A stretch of DNA of 64,000 nucleotides from Flavipsychrobacter stenotrophus. Its GTDB lineage: Bacteria > Bacteroidota > Bacteroidia > Chitinophagales > Chitinophagaceae. Of the stretch, positions 17,740-27,211 are shown in pieces (within the stretch, counting starts at the first letter, position 1; the number at the start of each line of letters is the position of its first letter). Position numbers and translations under genes: made by a program. The notes beneath the pieces are model-generated. The model searched no databases and had not been told where the DNA came from. It was given only the letters and a program-made list of their open reading frames with translations. Location of the stretch: positions 1,054,001 through 1,118,000 of the forward strand of contig NZ_PPSL01000002.1 of assembly GCF_002954265.1 (NCBI RefSeq). Direction: 5' to 3'.

Positions 17740-18258
17740 ATGAAGAAAGAAATACAGTATAGAGATGCCATCGCAGCAGATGCTATAAAGCTGTCTATTT
17801 TGTATAAACAGGTGTACATCCAAACCTACGGTGTAGATGGTGTATCTGATGAGTTTGCCAACTTTATAGTCAAAAAATTTGCAGTAGAAAAGCTAACGCA
17901 AACCATACTGGAACATCCTGGCCATATCATTGTAGCCACATACAATAATAACCTTGTAGGGGTAGCGGAAATAGAATATGCGAAGCAATGCCCGGTGGGC
18001 AATATTGTGGCACCGGAGCTCAATAAACTATACATACTGGAATGGTTTTGCGGCATGGGTATAGGCCATGCATTGATGCAGCTGGCCGAAAAAGCAGTAG
18101 TAGCTAAGGGCGAACAGCAAATGTGGCTATGGGTACTGGAATCTAATACACGCGCCATAGCTTTTTATGAAAAAGAAGGCTACAGATGTATAGGCGACGC
18201 ATCGTTCCAGATGGAAGTAAATAAGTATGAGAATAAGGTGATGCTGAAGGAATTGTAA
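17740..18258 (+). CDS. GNAT-family N-acetyltransferase
   Basis: The 172-residue protein has GNAT architecture: an N-terminal IQYRDAIAADAIKLSILYKQVY segment, a central strand with VGVAEIEYA, then LNKLYILEWFCGMGIGHALMQLAEKAV. The last of these is the acetyl-CoA-binding motif A in the form GMGIG-A. The ending is NTRAIAFYEKEGYRCIGD, the motif B strand that closes most GNAT proteins. It transfers an acetyl group from acetyl-CoA to an amine, probably an amino acid, small amine or protein N-terminus. A TTG at 17728 opens the same frame four codons earlier, but the ATG at 17740 is preferred. A near-consensus -7 element lies about 25 nt upstream. Confidence 0.88.
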   Translation: MKKEIQYRDAIAADAIKLSILYKQVYIQTYGVDGVSDEFANFIVKKFAVEKLTQTILEHPGHIIVATYNNNLVGVAEIEYAKQCPVGNIVAPELNKLYILEWFCGMGIGHALMQLAEKAVVAKGEQQMWLWVLESNTRAIAFYEKEGYRCIGDASFQMEVNKYENKVMLKEL

Positions 18259-18269
18259 GGTAACACCCG

Positions 18270-18992
18270 CTATCTAAACTGCTTAAAATAATAGGTCATT
18301 CCAGCCTCTTCCAATACCATTTCGCCTTTCTGGCATTTTACTACTTTGAGGAAGCGCTGAGTTTTGCCGTTGCATTCTAAAGACTGATCGGCACCGAGGG
18401 CTTTGATGACCCAACCCGGGTTATCGTCCATATCGTTACCGCAGTATAGCGTACCCACATCTGTTCCGCTGGATGGGCCGGTGATATATGCAGCTTTTAT
18501 CTGCACACTAAAATCGGGGAAGTTACCATCTTTGTCCGCCAGCTTTTTATAAACGGTCCAGTGGCCTATCATCTGGTCTATATTGGTAACGGGCAGTATC
18601 TTCTCTTCTTTTTCTAATGTCACCTGCCCCAGATCGGCAGACGTATCGGGCTCGTAGTAATATATACCTTTGGGATTGGTAAGGATAATACTCTTAGGTC
18701 TGCGTAAAGCAATATCATAAGACACTGTGCCAAAGTCGAGATGGCCATCATCATCAACGGTGTATTTACCCCGATAAACAAAACCATTTCTTTCGCGGTA
18801 GGTAAATGTATCTCTTATCTGAAAAGTCATGAACAAGGTATCTGTAAAAGCAAACTGTACAGAATCGAGCGTCGTCCGTTTTACTTCCACCCACTTGCCC
18901 GGCAAAAAATGCTTGGGTGGCGGCTTCTTTTTATCCTTTGCCTGCACCAGTGCGGGCAACAACAATATCAATAAAATAAGTACCTTTCTCAT
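18270..18992 (-). CDS. hypothetical exported protein, possible two-domain lipocalin-like
   Basis: The 240-residue protein starts with a signal peptide (MRKVLILLILLLPALVQA) and a Lys/Pro-rich linker. It then shows two beta-rich parts, each opening with a short motif before a strand ladder: FLPGKWVEVKR at about residue 29 and MIGHWTVYKK at about residue 141. The G-x-W pattern recalls lipocalin-like domains common in Bacteroidota. This is an inference from pattern only. A -7 box (TACTTTTG on the minus strand) lies 15 nt before the ATG. It converges with the GNAT gene 11 nt away. Confidence 0.6.
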   Translation of the reverse strand: MRKVLILLILLLPALVQAKDKKKPPPKHFLPGKWVEVKRTTLDSVQFAFTDTLFMTFQIRDTFTYRERNGFVYRGKYTVDDDGHLDFGTVSYDIALRRPKSIILTNPKGIYYYEPDTSADLGQVTLEKEEKILPVTNIDQMIGHWTVYKKLADKDGNFPDFSVQIKAAYITGPSSGTDVGTLYCGNDMDDNPGWVIKALGADQSLECNGKTQRFLKVVKCQKGEMVLEEAGMTYYFKQFR

Positions 18993-19006
18993 GAATTTTA
19001 AAATTA

Positions 19007-19014
19007 CAAAAGTA
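19007..19014 (-). promoter_or_regulatory. -7 promoter box for the lipocalin-like gene
   Basis: TACTTTTG on the minus strand is an exact TAnnTTTG match, 15 nt before the ATG at 18992. The resulting leader would be only about 8-10 nt long. Confidence 0.5.
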
Positions 19015-19107
19015 ATAGGGAATCAGGTGGTGGCTAATGTCGAAATTTCTGTGAAATTTGTACCGGCTCTTCACAATGCTACCCTCCTACCATAAATTAT
19101 TAACCCA

Positions 19108-19890
19108 ATGGCCTCGCAATACCTGAATATAACGCTAATCCAATCGGATATAGTATGGGAAGACAAAGAAGCTAACCTGGCACATTATGACAAAGTGATC
19201 GCCGGCATAAAGGAATCTAAGCATGTGGTAGTGCTGCCAGAGATGTTCAGCACAGGCTTTAGTATGGCACCCGAACGCCTGGCAGAGCCTATGGACGGAC
19301 CAACAGTGCGCTGGATGGCAGACATAGCAGTGAAATACCGTTGCATACTTACCGGCAGCATTATGGTAGAAGATGATGGGAAATACCGTAATCGCATGTT
19401 ATGGGTGCAACCAGATGGAAGAATTGGTTTTTATGATAAGCGACATCTGTTTGCCTACGGATCGGAGGATAAACATTATACAGCCGGAGATACACGCCAG
19501 ATAGTTTCGGTAAACGGCTGGCGGATAAATCTACAGGTGTGTTATGATCTACGGTTTCCTGTATGGGCTAGAAACAAGGGCGCCGAGTATGATGTGCTGT
19601 TGTACGTAGCCAACTGGCCACAACAGCGGAGTTTGGCGTGGAAAACACTACTGCAGGCGCGAGCAATAGAGAACATGAGTTATGTAGTGGGTGTGAACAG
19701 AGTAGGCAGTGATCCCAAGGGAAATAACTACAGCGGAGATAGCAGCGTGTTTGGACCACTTGGCGAAACAATCTGGCAGCAAACCGGTGAAGCTGCAACC
19801 TATACCGTAACGCTGGATAAAGTCGTTCTGGAAAGCGCACGTACCAGCTTTCCGTTTTTGAATGATGCGGACCAGTTTATCTTACCATAG
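19108..19890 (+). CDS. omega-amidase, nitrilase superfamily (YafV-like)
   Basis: The 260-residue protein has the nitrilase catalytic triad in place: Glu45 in VVLPEMFSTGF, Lys111 in FYDKRHLFAYG and Cys145 in LQVCYDLRFPVWARN. The motifs MFSTGFSM, DKRHLF and CYDLRFPVW match the YafV/omega-amidase branch. That branch hydrolyses alpha-ketoglutaramate and alpha-ketosuccinamate to the keto acid and ammonia, repairing the side product of transamination with glutamine or asparagine. Length and ending (SFPFLNDADQFIL) are typical. It is cytoplasmic, single-gene, and followed by a bidirectional terminator. Confidence 0.9.
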   Translation: MASQYLNITLIQSDIVWEDKEANLAHYDKVIAGIKESKHVVVLPEMFSTGFSMAPERLAEPMDGPTVRWMADIAVKYRCILTGSIMVEDDGKYRNRMLWVQPDGRIGFYDKRHLFAYGSEDKHYTAGDTRQIVSVNGWRINLQVCYDLRFPVWARNKGAEYDVLLYVANWPQQRSLAWKTLLQARAIENMSYVVGVNRVGSDPKGNNYSGDSSVFGPLGETIWQQTGEAATYTVTLDKVVLESARTSFPFLNDADQFILP

Positions 19891-19980
19891 CTGGTACTAC
19901 TTTCGTATCAATGTAAATATTTGCATAATTAGACATCTGATACGTCTGGCGTCACGACCTGTAATTCGTCCCCTAAACAC

Positions 19981-20011
19981 AAAAGCCTCCTGAAAATTTC
20001 AGGAGGCTTTT
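19981..20011. terminator. bidirectional terminator
   Basis: A long perfect hairpin, AAAAGCCTCCTGAA pairing with TTCAGGAGGCTTTT, is flanked by A on one side and T on the other. It can end both the omega-amidase transcript (plus) and the SusC/SusD operon transcript (minus, stop at 20031). Confidence 0.9.
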
Positions 20012-20030
20012 AAAATAATATAAGTGCTGA

Positions 20031-20669
20031 CTACTGCTTCTGGAATACACGCACCGACGGCGCGAAAGTAGAAGAAGGATTCAATACATACTGGTAAGCA
20101 GTATCGCCAACCAGCATATGGATCTTAGCATTAGTACCATAGGTATCACCGAAACCTGTGGTCTGCATCGGCAGAACTATTGTTGTATCATCTGTCTGAA
20201 CAAACACGCCAGAAGTACCACCTGAAAGTGCACCACTTACGTTATCTGTAAGGTACAAGCCGTTTGCCAACTTAGTAACCACAACAGGTGCATTATTGGA
20301 AACACGCTTGTAGTTACCAGAAATGTCAATCAGTGGGCTTATGTCGGTAACCGCAACGTACACACCCTGTGTAGCGATCATACCATACTTGTTGGCAGAT
20401 TTTACATAAACGATGTTCAGGCCGGGTACTGTGTTATCGAGTGTACTCTGGTCGATAACTACAGGGTAAGACTCTTTGTAGAAAGAATCATATGCAGTAG
20501 CAGATATTGAAGGCAATGAACCACCAACATTGATACTGTAATAGCTTTGGCCGGTAAGGGTAATGGTAGGAGTGGAGTAAGTTACAAGCGTAGAAACTGA
20601 ATTATCATTCTTCTTGCAAGCACCTAACATCAAAACTGCCAAAAAAGGTATAACTAATAATTTTTTCAT
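20031..20669 (-). CDS. SusE/F-position surface lipoprotein (DUF5012-like)
   Basis: The 212-residue protein has a lipoprotein signal (MKKLLVIPFLAVLMLGAC, Cys18). It is followed by an immunoglobulin-like N-terminal part (TPTITLTGQSYYSINVGGSLP ... YPVVIDQSTLDNTVPGLNIVYVKSANKYG), as in BT_2262/DUF5012-type lipoproteins, and a second beta domain containing ISGNYKRVSN. It is the third gene of the SusC-SusD operon, 22 nt after SusD, the position normally held by SusE/F-like glycan-binding lipoproteins. It probably sits on the outer face of the outer membrane. The ligand is unknown. Confidence 0.72.
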   Translation of the reverse strand: MKKLLVIPFLAVLMLGACKKNDNSVSTLVTYSTPTITLTGQSYYSINVGGSLPSISATAYDSFYKESYPVVIDQSTLDNTVPGLNIVYVKSANKYGMIATQGVYVAVTDISPLIDISGNYKRVSNNAPVVVTKLANGLYLTDNVSGALSGGTSGVFVQTDDTTIVLPMQTTGFGDTYGTNAKIHMLVGDTAYQYVLNPSSTFAPSVRVFQKQ

Positions 20670-20691
20670 ATCAATTCGTTTTGTTCAAAGT

Positions 20692-22227
20692 TTAGAATAA
20701 ATCCCACCACATCTTGGTAGTTACAGTCTGTACACCCGGGAAAGCAGAATTTCTTGTGCTTTCAGATGTTGGATAAAGCAGACGAACCGGATCCTGAGCG
20801 CCGATCTGGCTATTTGAAGAACGTACAAAGAAATCAGGGTAACCTGTACGACGTAATTCATTCCAAGCTTCAAAACCCTGGTTACCACACATTGCAAACC
20901 ACTTCTGAGTGATGATGTAACGCAGCTTATCTGCCTGTGTACCACCTGCAGGATAAAGTGTCCAGTAACCACCGCCTGTACCAGTACCGGCAGCATCGAT
21001 GTAACGATTGTAAGAGCTATCTGCAGTGTAGCCGTTTATAGCCAACATCGCATCGTTGTATTGGTTGAAGCTGGCATTGATACCTGCGTAGAACCAGGCA
21101 GCATCAGAGCTACCCGTTACTGCCCAACCGCGCGCTTCAACTTCAGCCTGAAGGAAATAGCTTTCAGAACTTGTAAGCAAATTAACCGGAGCTTTTGAAG
21201 AGTTTGCAGCCTGTGCATTACCACCGGTGTATTCACTAGGAATAGAATAGGTGCCGCCAGCAACATTCAAATTGTAAGCGCCCTGTGGAATACCTACTAC
21301 AGAACCATTAGACAGGTAAGTGTAGAAGATGTAAGCTCTGTCATCCAAATTGCTGTTAAAACTATCAACGGCAGTAGAAGAAGCTACGATATTCTGTGTG
21401 CTTGCCAACTGAGTTGAAGTCATTTCGGCGTACAAAGGATTTTTATTTGTAGAAGAGTAGCCGAAAATGATCTTGGCATCGTCGCCTATACCCAGGAACT
21501 GAACACCAGGTGTAGCATACAAAGCAGCAATTCCTGCCTGTGCAACCAATGGCGCCCTTTCGCTTAAGCGCAATAACATACGCAACTTAAGGGTATAACC
21601 AAATTTCTGCCATTTCGTAATGTCACCACCGTAGATCAAGTCGTCTGAACCTGGACCCGCAGCATCTGTCTGTGCAAACAATGCTTCAGCAGAATCGATG
21701 TAAGCCATGATACCCGAGTATACTACTGCTTGTGAATCATACTTTGGGTTAAGGAAACCACCATCTGAAGGCAGACCCTTTAACGCCTGTTTAAATGGAA
21801 CATCTCCCCATCCATCAGTAAGCAACTGGAATGTATATGCCTGCAACATCAGAGAAAGCCCCTTGTAGTGCTTTTTCTTCTGTGAATCGGCCAATTTGTA
21901 CATCTGGTAGAAATTCGTGTTTGCCGCATAGAGGTTCTCCCATCCGTTAACAAACTGATCCTGACCCGGAGCGTACTGCTCAATAGCGCGGTACTGGCTT
22001 GAGTTAGGGCTCTGTGTCCAGAAACCTGCCCACATAGAACCGGTGATCTGCAGGTCTACACCCAATGATGACGTTATATATAACTGACCCGCAGGTAGTA
22101 AAGTTTGAACTGTTGCAGTTTGAGCAATGTTCGGATTGGTATTCACATCCAGGAATTTCCTGCATGATGATACGCTTAATACCAAACCTGCTGCTACAGT
22201 TATAATGATCTTTTTATTAATAGACAT
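20692..22227 (-). CDS. SusD/RagB-family nutrient-binding lipoprotein
   Basis: The 511-residue protein starts with a lipoprotein signal (VLSVSSC, Cys22) and RKFLDVNTNPN, the conserved SusD-like opening. It contains helical TPR-like regions such as GWENLYAANTNFYQMYKLAD, and the end TSESTRNSAFPGVQTVTTKMWWDLF is typical of the SusD-like_2 branch. SusD lids the SusC barrel on the cell surface and captures the ligand. It follows SusC by 24 nt in one operon. No glycoside hydrolase, peptidase or sigma/anti-sigma gene is adjacent, so the nutrient (glycan or peptide) cannot be inferred. Confidence 0.94.
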   Translation of the reverse strand: MSINKKIIITVAAGLVLSVSSCRKFLDVNTNPNIAQTATVQTLLPAGQLYITSSLGVDLQITGSMWAGFWTQSPNSSQYRAIEQYAPGQDQFVNGWENLYAANTNFYQMYKLADSQKKKHYKGLSLMLQAYTFQLLTDGWGDVPFKQALKGLPSDGGFLNPKYDSQAVVYSGIMAYIDSAEALFAQTDAAGPGSDDLIYGGDITKWQKFGYTLKLRMLLRLSERAPLVAQAGIAALYATPGVQFLGIGDDAKIIFGYSSTNKNPLYAEMTSTQLASTQNIVASSTAVDSFNSNLDDRAYIFYTYLSNGSVVGIPQGAYNLNVAGGTYSIPSEYTGGNAQAANSSKAPVNLLTSSESYFLQAEVEARGWAVTGSSDAAWFYAGINASFNQYNDAMLAINGYTADSSYNRYIDAAGTGTGGGYWTLYPAGGTQADKLRYIITQKWFAMCGNQGFEAWNELRRTGYPDFFVRSSNSQIGAQDPVRLLYPTSESTRNSAFPGVQTVTTKMWWDLF

Positions 22228-22251
22228 AATGTGTATTTTAACAGTTAAGGT

Positions 22252-25200
22252 TTAGAAAGTTGCTTTAATGTAGATACCGTAGTTCCTCAAAGAAGGACGA
22301 GCACTGTAGTTAAAGCCCTGTCCATTGCTTGTAGCACCAGCTGAAGTTTCTTCAGGATCGTTGTACTGGTTGCTCTTAGCAGTCCATAACAACAGGTTAG
22401 TACCAAACAAACCAGCTTCAAGACCACCAAACGGAGTGCGTTTTGCGTAGTATTTAGTAGGTATTCTGTAGGTTATAGCAGCTTCCTGTAATCTTACAAA
22501 ACTAGCGTTAACCAGGTTCTGCATAGGCACGTTATTTTCTACGTTAGTATAGTAATCGTATGGAGAGAACTTAGTAGTGTTCTTAAGGTAGTTGTTAGTA
22601 GTACCCACCTGATAAACTGAATTGTTCCAAACATAAGGGTTACGGCCATTAACAGTAGTTTCCTGAGACACACCTGTGAAGTCCATGATAGATTTTGTAC
22701 GATTGTATACCAAACCACCCTGCTTAGTAACGAATACTACGTGCAACTTAAGGCCTTTCCAGCTAAGGTCAGTTCCCCATGAGGCAACCCATTTAGGCTG
22801 GTATGAACCCTTGTAAACCGGCTTTGTAGTTGCAACAGGTAAACCCTTATCGTTTACAACTGCATGACCATTCCAATACTGGATATCATTACCATAGAAC
22901 GTTCCCAGCGGATGACCCACTGCGGCAACTATAGCCAAACCGCTATAACCACCCAGTGTTACATTCTCAAGACCCTTGTTCAGGCTTTCTACGTTATTCT
23001 TGTTACGAGTGTAAGTACCGAACAGTTCCCACTTCAAACCCCACTTGGTCTGGATAGGTGTACCACGAAGTGTAGCTTCAATACCCTTGTTGCTGATATC
23101 ACCTACGTTAGTATAGTAAGACAAGAAGCCTGTTGAAGCAGCCAAAGGCGCCTGAGTGATCAGATCAAGTGTAAGACTATTGTAGTAAGTAAAGCTACCG
23201 CTTATGCGATCGTTAAGGAATGAAAGGTCAACACCTATTTCATACTCACGAGTGCGCTCAGGCTTCAGATCAGAAGTACCGAAAGTAGACTGAACCTGGT
23301 AAGCAGGCTGGCTATTGAATGGAGGAATAACAGAACCAAACGCTGAAGAGATAGCACTCTGCGTGTAACCTGCCGGATTGTTAGAGTAAGGTATACCACC
23401 AGCACCAACACCTGCAGCACCGAAGCGGAACTTACCGTAGTTCATTACATTTTTCTTGAACTTAGTACCATTCAACCTTTCAGTGAATACCCATGACAAG
23501 TTAGCACCAGGGTAGAAATAAGAGTTGTTGCTGAATACCAAAGTTGAAGACCATGTATTACGTGCAGTAACTTCAAGGAACAATTCTCTCTGGAAGTTGA
23601 ACTTAACATCAGCATAAAGGCTATGCTCTCTTCTTCTGTTAATGAAATTGCTTGTAGTTACCGGGCCATTGTTGTTAGTAAAGTTGTAGAAGTTAGGGAT
23701 AACCAATCCGTTTGTACCCGGATCGATAACACCTGAAAGACCTTCAGACTGTACCATTGAAATATTATCGCCTGCCAATGCATTCACACCGAAATCCTTA
23801 TCGAAATCGTGAGTGAAGTTAACCATCAGGTCATTGTTCAATGTAAAGTAAGTGTTGTTAGACTGAGAGTAACCACCGCTTGACAAGTAGCTGTTAGAGA
23901 TCGGATCGTACAGACCAGACTCATCAGCAGGCTTAGCGTTCAGGTTTGGAACTTTGTAGAAAGATCTGTCGTTAGAACCATCTATACCTAAGCGATTAGA
24001 TACATTGAATTCTCCCTTTTTGAAACCTACCACGAAATCACCAATGATCCTGTCAGTTTTGTTACGGTTATCGTAGTTCTGCGCAACCCAATATGGATTT
24101 TTTGCATAAGCACCATAATAACCATAACGCTCGATACCTGCAGTATCAATATATTGCTGAGAATAGTACTTGTTGCTCAGGTCTTTCAATTCTGAAATCG
24201 GAATGTCGCGTGCGCTCTGGTACAAATTGTCCAAAACTGAACCTGCAGCCTGTCCACCACTTTCTGCTCTTGAATAAGAGTTGAGGTAGTTAACGTTGAT
24301 AGTAGAATAGAAATTGTTGCTCAACTGAGTGCTTGCATTGAAACGAACACTGTATTTGTTGTAGAAAGTGTTTGGAGTAACACCATTACTGTTCAAAGCA
24401 TTCAGAGAAAGGTAATAAGTAGTCTTATCGCTCCCGCCTGACAAAGAAACAAAGTTGTTCAACGCCTGACCACGGTTAAAGAAATCCTTAATGTTATTTG
24501 GCTGATCAGAATAAGGCTTAACCAACTGCTTGCCATCTATGATCTGACCCCAAGGACGAAGCTTGTTGTCGAACTGAGCACCCCAGCTAAAATTCTCACG
24601 ACGGTCGTCATAGATACCACCATATAGGTTACCCTGACCAAACTGATGTTGCTGTTCCGCATACTTCAGGATATCAGACTGCGTGTAAGTAGCCTTGTAA
24701 GTGATGTCAACTTTTGAGTTGCCGCTTTCACCTGCATGTCTCTTACCTTTTTTGGTAGTGATCATCAATGCACCGTTAGAACCCGCGCTACCATAAAGAG
24801 CGGCAGCAGCAGCACCCGGCAAAACAGAAATTGATTCTATTTCGTCCGGATCAAGATCGTTGGCACTATTACCAAAATCCGTCTGTGTCAATACATTGCT
24901 TGTAGTACGGTCGTAGTTATTAGTGATCACACCATCTATTACGATCAATGCGTTGTTATTCTTAAGGATAGATTTTTCACCACGAAGGATAACACGGGTA
25001 GAACCACCAGGACCACCGGTAGAGCTGGTGATATTAGCACCGGCTACTTTACCCTGAAGGCTGGACAATGCGCTGGTATTATTACCCGCAGTCAAATCGT
25101 CGGCACCTACGGTAGTAGAGTTGTAACCTACTTCTCTTTTTTCCCTCTTAATACCCAATGCTGTTACAACCGCACCTTCCAGTGTAGTTGATGTGCGCGT

Positions 25201-25485
25201 AAGGCGGATGATGAATTCAGACTGACCGGTATCGGACACAGTTATTGCAACATAACCCAACGCCTGAACGATAAGCTTATTCTTCTTACCATCCGGAATA
25301 TCCAGGTTAAAATTACCATCAACATCAGTAACGGTTCCCACTGCGGTACCCTTTACCAATATACCGGCGCCCGGATAACCCTGGCCGGTCTCGTCCAATA
25401 CTTTACCTGTTACGTTATGCGTTTGAGCGAAAGCGCTCATGCAAACCGAGATCAGTAGTACAAATAGTAACAAAGGTCTTTTCAT
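22252..25485 (-). CDS. SusC/RagA-family TonB-linked outer-membrane transporter
   Basis: The 1077-residue protein has a signal peptide ending AFA. A carboxypeptidase-regulatory-like domain follows (about 22-105: HNVTGKVLDETGQGYPGAGILVKG ... GTVTDVDGNF), then a plug domain with the SusC signature LSSLQGKVAGANI and RGEKSILKNNNALIVIDGV at about 140-180, then a 22-strand barrel ending in an aromatic residue (LRNYGIYIKATF). TonB energises uptake of a large nutrient passed on by SusD. It is the first gene of the operon SusC-SusD-lipoprotein. A near-consensus -7 sequence (TTACTTTG) lies about 80 nt upstream on the minus strand, in the AT-rich 25486-25763 gap. The substrate is unknown. Confidence 0.95.
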   Translation of the reverse strand: MKRPLLLFVLLISVCMSAFAQTHNVTGKVLDETGQGYPGAGILVKGTAVGTVTDVDGNFNLDIPDGKKNKLIVQALGYVAITVSDTGQSEFIIRLTRTSTTLEGAVVTALGIKREKREVGYNSTTVGADDLTAGNNTSALSSLQGKVAGANITSSTGGPGGSTRVILRGEKSILKNNNALIVIDGVITNNYDRTTSNVLTQTDFGNSANDLDPDEIESISVLPGAAAAALYGSAGSNGALMITTKKGKRHAGESGNSKVDITYKATYTQSDILKYAEQQHQFGQGNLYGGIYDDRRENFSWGAQFDNKLRPWGQIIDGKQLVKPYSDQPNNIKDFFNRGQALNNFVSLSGGSDKTTYYLSLNALNSNGVTPNTFYNKYSVRFNASTQLSNNFYSTINVNYLNSYSRAESGGQAAGSVLDNLYQSARDIPISELKDLSNKYYSQQYIDTAGIERYGYYGAYAKNPYWVAQNYDNRNKTDRIIGDFVVGFKKGEFNVSNRLGIDGSNDRSFYKVPNLNAKPADESGLYDPISNSYLSSGGYSQSNNTYFTLNNDLMVNFTHDFDKDFGVNALAGDNISMVQSEGLSGVIDPGTNGLVIPNFYNFTNNNGPVTTSNFINRRREHSLYADVKFNFQRELFLEVTARNTWSSTLVFSNNSYFYPGANLSWVFTERLNGTKFKKNVMNYGKFRFGAAGVGAGGIPYSNNPAGYTQSAISSAFGSVIPPFNSQPAYQVQSTFGTSDLKPERTREYEIGVDLSFLNDRISGSFTYYNSLTLDLITQAPLAASTGFLSYYTNVGDISNKGIEATLRGTPIQTKWGLKWELFGTYTRNKNNVESLNKGLENVTLGGYSGLAIVAAVGHPLGTFYGNDIQYWNGHAVVNDKGLPVATTKPVYKGSYQPKWVASWGTDLSWKGLKLHVVFVTKQGGLVYNRTKSIMDFTGVSQETTVNGRNPYVWNNSVYQVGTTNNYLKNTTKFSPYDYYTNVENNVPMQNLVNASFVRLQEAAITYRIPTKYYAKRTPFGGLEAGLFGTNLLLWTAKSNQYNDPEETSAGATSNGQGFNYSARPSLRNYGIYIKATF

Positions 25486-25763
25486 ACTGTTTGTTTTTCT
25501 TTAAAAAATGGCCCTTTATGTGTGTGTTAATCAACGTCTAACCACCCCATTTTGCCATTTAGGGCAAAGTAAGGTTACGATTAGGGGGTGAATTTATTAC
25601 AAGATTACGAATTAACAAAGCATTCTTTGTAATTTTCTTAACAATACCGTGTATTTATTTTATCATATTTGACACCGTATTGTTTTTCAACGCAAAAACT
25701 TTTCAACATTTTACCAACAATTCTTTAGTTAGTGGCTATAGCAGCAAGCTTTTTTGCTTGCAA

Positions 25764-26936
25764 CTATGGCATTTTTTTCAGGGCATCCGCCATAGGGGCC
25801 GCTTGCTTTTGCATGCAAAAATATTCTTGCACGTAATTGCTGATGCGATCTTTGTAACCTGCACGACCTATTGCTTTCATAGCCTCGCGAAGTGCCGCGG
25901 AAATGTCAGGAACAGACGCGGTAGCCGCCAGCGAACCAACACCTGCGGCTTCGAACATATTCATATAGAAATTTTTTACTCCCAGCACATACAAACCCTT
26001 GCTCAAATACTCTCCCGTCTTATTTGGCGCCAGCATTTGCGAGGCTATCATACCGGGTATTTCCTTCATCAGGCAGGCACCAATATCCGCTACACCCTGC
26101 AGGGCCAGCATTTCCTCCCTTGTAACATATGGAAGAAGGAATATGCTTTCTTTGTTTTTACTGCCGGCCACGTAGTCTTTTATGCTTTTGCAGTAAGCAT
26201 TATCCTTAAAGCCTGTAACTATCAATATGCTTGTCGTGTCATTTAGCTGGTCGTAGGCTTCTACCAGTTCTTTCACGCAAAGCCGGTCGTTTACCGCACC
26301 GGTATACAACACCATTTTTTTGTCGAAAACCCAGTCGGGAAGAATCGCTTTTAGTACTTCCCGATCATCCGCTTTCTTTACATGGTTGGTTATGTAAGCT
26401 GTGTTCAATATTGTTTCGGGCATAAAATTGAGACCGCATCTGCCAGCCAGCCATGCCGACCGCTGAAAAGAAGGTGTAGCTACAAAACTTGCCTCCGTAA
26501 GTGAATGCAGCGTTTTATAGGCAGAAATAGCAGTAAGCGGAGACCGCTTTAGATCTGCAATAGTAAAATTGGCGGTCTCCATAGCGTAATACATAAGCGG
26601 AATACCGCCTTTGATCTGCACCCCGGTATTAAAAGAAAACGGGCAGAATGCTATGATGGCCTTAAATCCGCCTTCAGCCAGCTTTTGCTGTGCATGTTTC
26701 TTGAATTTGCTACGTAAAGCCATTCGCTGCTTCAGTGGTACATTGTGATGTTTCCCCAGGGTCTCCACTGAAATATTTTCACCCAATTCTACCGGTGCTG
26801 GCACAAAAGAATCGAACGTAACGATAGTAATATCATAATTCAGATCTCTTAAAGACTGTGCTGTAGCATACACCGGGGGCAAAAAATCGGGGTGTACCAG
26901 AGTCAGTAAGAGCAATCGCTCTTTGTTGTGCTGCAT
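25764..26936 (-). CDS. glycosyltransferase, probably GT4-like
   Basis: From the ATG at 26936 the protein has 390 residues and a GT-B-like layout. The N-terminal half opens with ERLLLLTLVHPDFLPPVYATAQSLRDLNYDITIVTFDS. The C-terminal half opens with DKKMVLYTGAVNDRLCVKELVEAYDQL and contains LPYVTREEMLALQGVADIGACLM and a late KTGEYLSKGLYVLG, where GT4 enzymes hold their nucleotide-binding segments. It probably adds a sugar to a lipid- or polysaccharide-linked acceptor at the inner membrane. The frame stays open to 27053, but a -7 box at 26963-26970 lies inside that part. It is divergent from the dihydroorotase-like gene. Confidence 0.78.
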   Translation of the reverse strand: MQHNKERLLLLTLVHPDFLPPVYATAQSLRDLNYDITIVTFDSFVPAPVELGENISVETLGKHHNVPLKQRMALRSKFKKHAQQKLAEGGFKAIIAFCPFSFNTGVQIKGGIPLMYYAMETANFTIADLKRSPLTAISAYKTLHSLTEASFVATPSFQRSAWLAGRCGLNFMPETILNTAYITNHVKKADDREVLKAILPDWVFDKKMVLYTGAVNDRLCVKELVEAYDQLNDTTSILIVTGFKDNAYCKSIKDYVAGSKNKESIFLLPYVTREEMLALQGVADIGACLMKEIPGMIASQMLAPNKTGEYLSKGLYVLGVKNFYMNMFEAAGVGSLAATASVPDISAALREAMKAIGRAGYKDRISNYVQEYFCMQKQAAPMADALKKMP

Positions 26937-26962
26937 TATATGGTTGTATTGGCCTTCGCCGA

Positions 26963-26970
26963 CAAAAATA
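26963..26970 (-). promoter_or_regulatory. -7 promoter box for the glycosyltransferase
   Basis: TATTTTTG on the minus strand is an exact TAnnTTTG match, 27 nt before the ATG at 26936. It supports the shorter start. Confidence 0.5.
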
Positions 26971-27171
26971 ACCTCATTTTTAGATTTATTCGTACAGATT
27001 AATATTATCACTGTTATCCCTGCTGTGTATTGTGAGCATAACGCAGAATACACTGCTGCTACAAGTCGGATTATTTCAAGTGCTGCCGCCGCAGAGACTC
27101 AATTTCCCGGTAAAAACATGGGGTGATTTTCACGTCTGCCGGGTACATAGGATTAGTGTTGAAAGTTTGTG

Positions 27172-27179
27172 TAATTTTG
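27172..27179 (+). promoter_or_regulatory. -7 promoter box for the dihydroorotase-like/DUF4199 operon
   Basis: TAATTTTG matches TAnnTTTG and lies 33 nt before the ATG at 27212. The divergent glycosyltransferase box is about 200 nt away. Confidence 0.5.
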
Positions 27180-27211
27180 AGCCAGCAAATAAATAGCCGC
27201 AACCACTCAAG

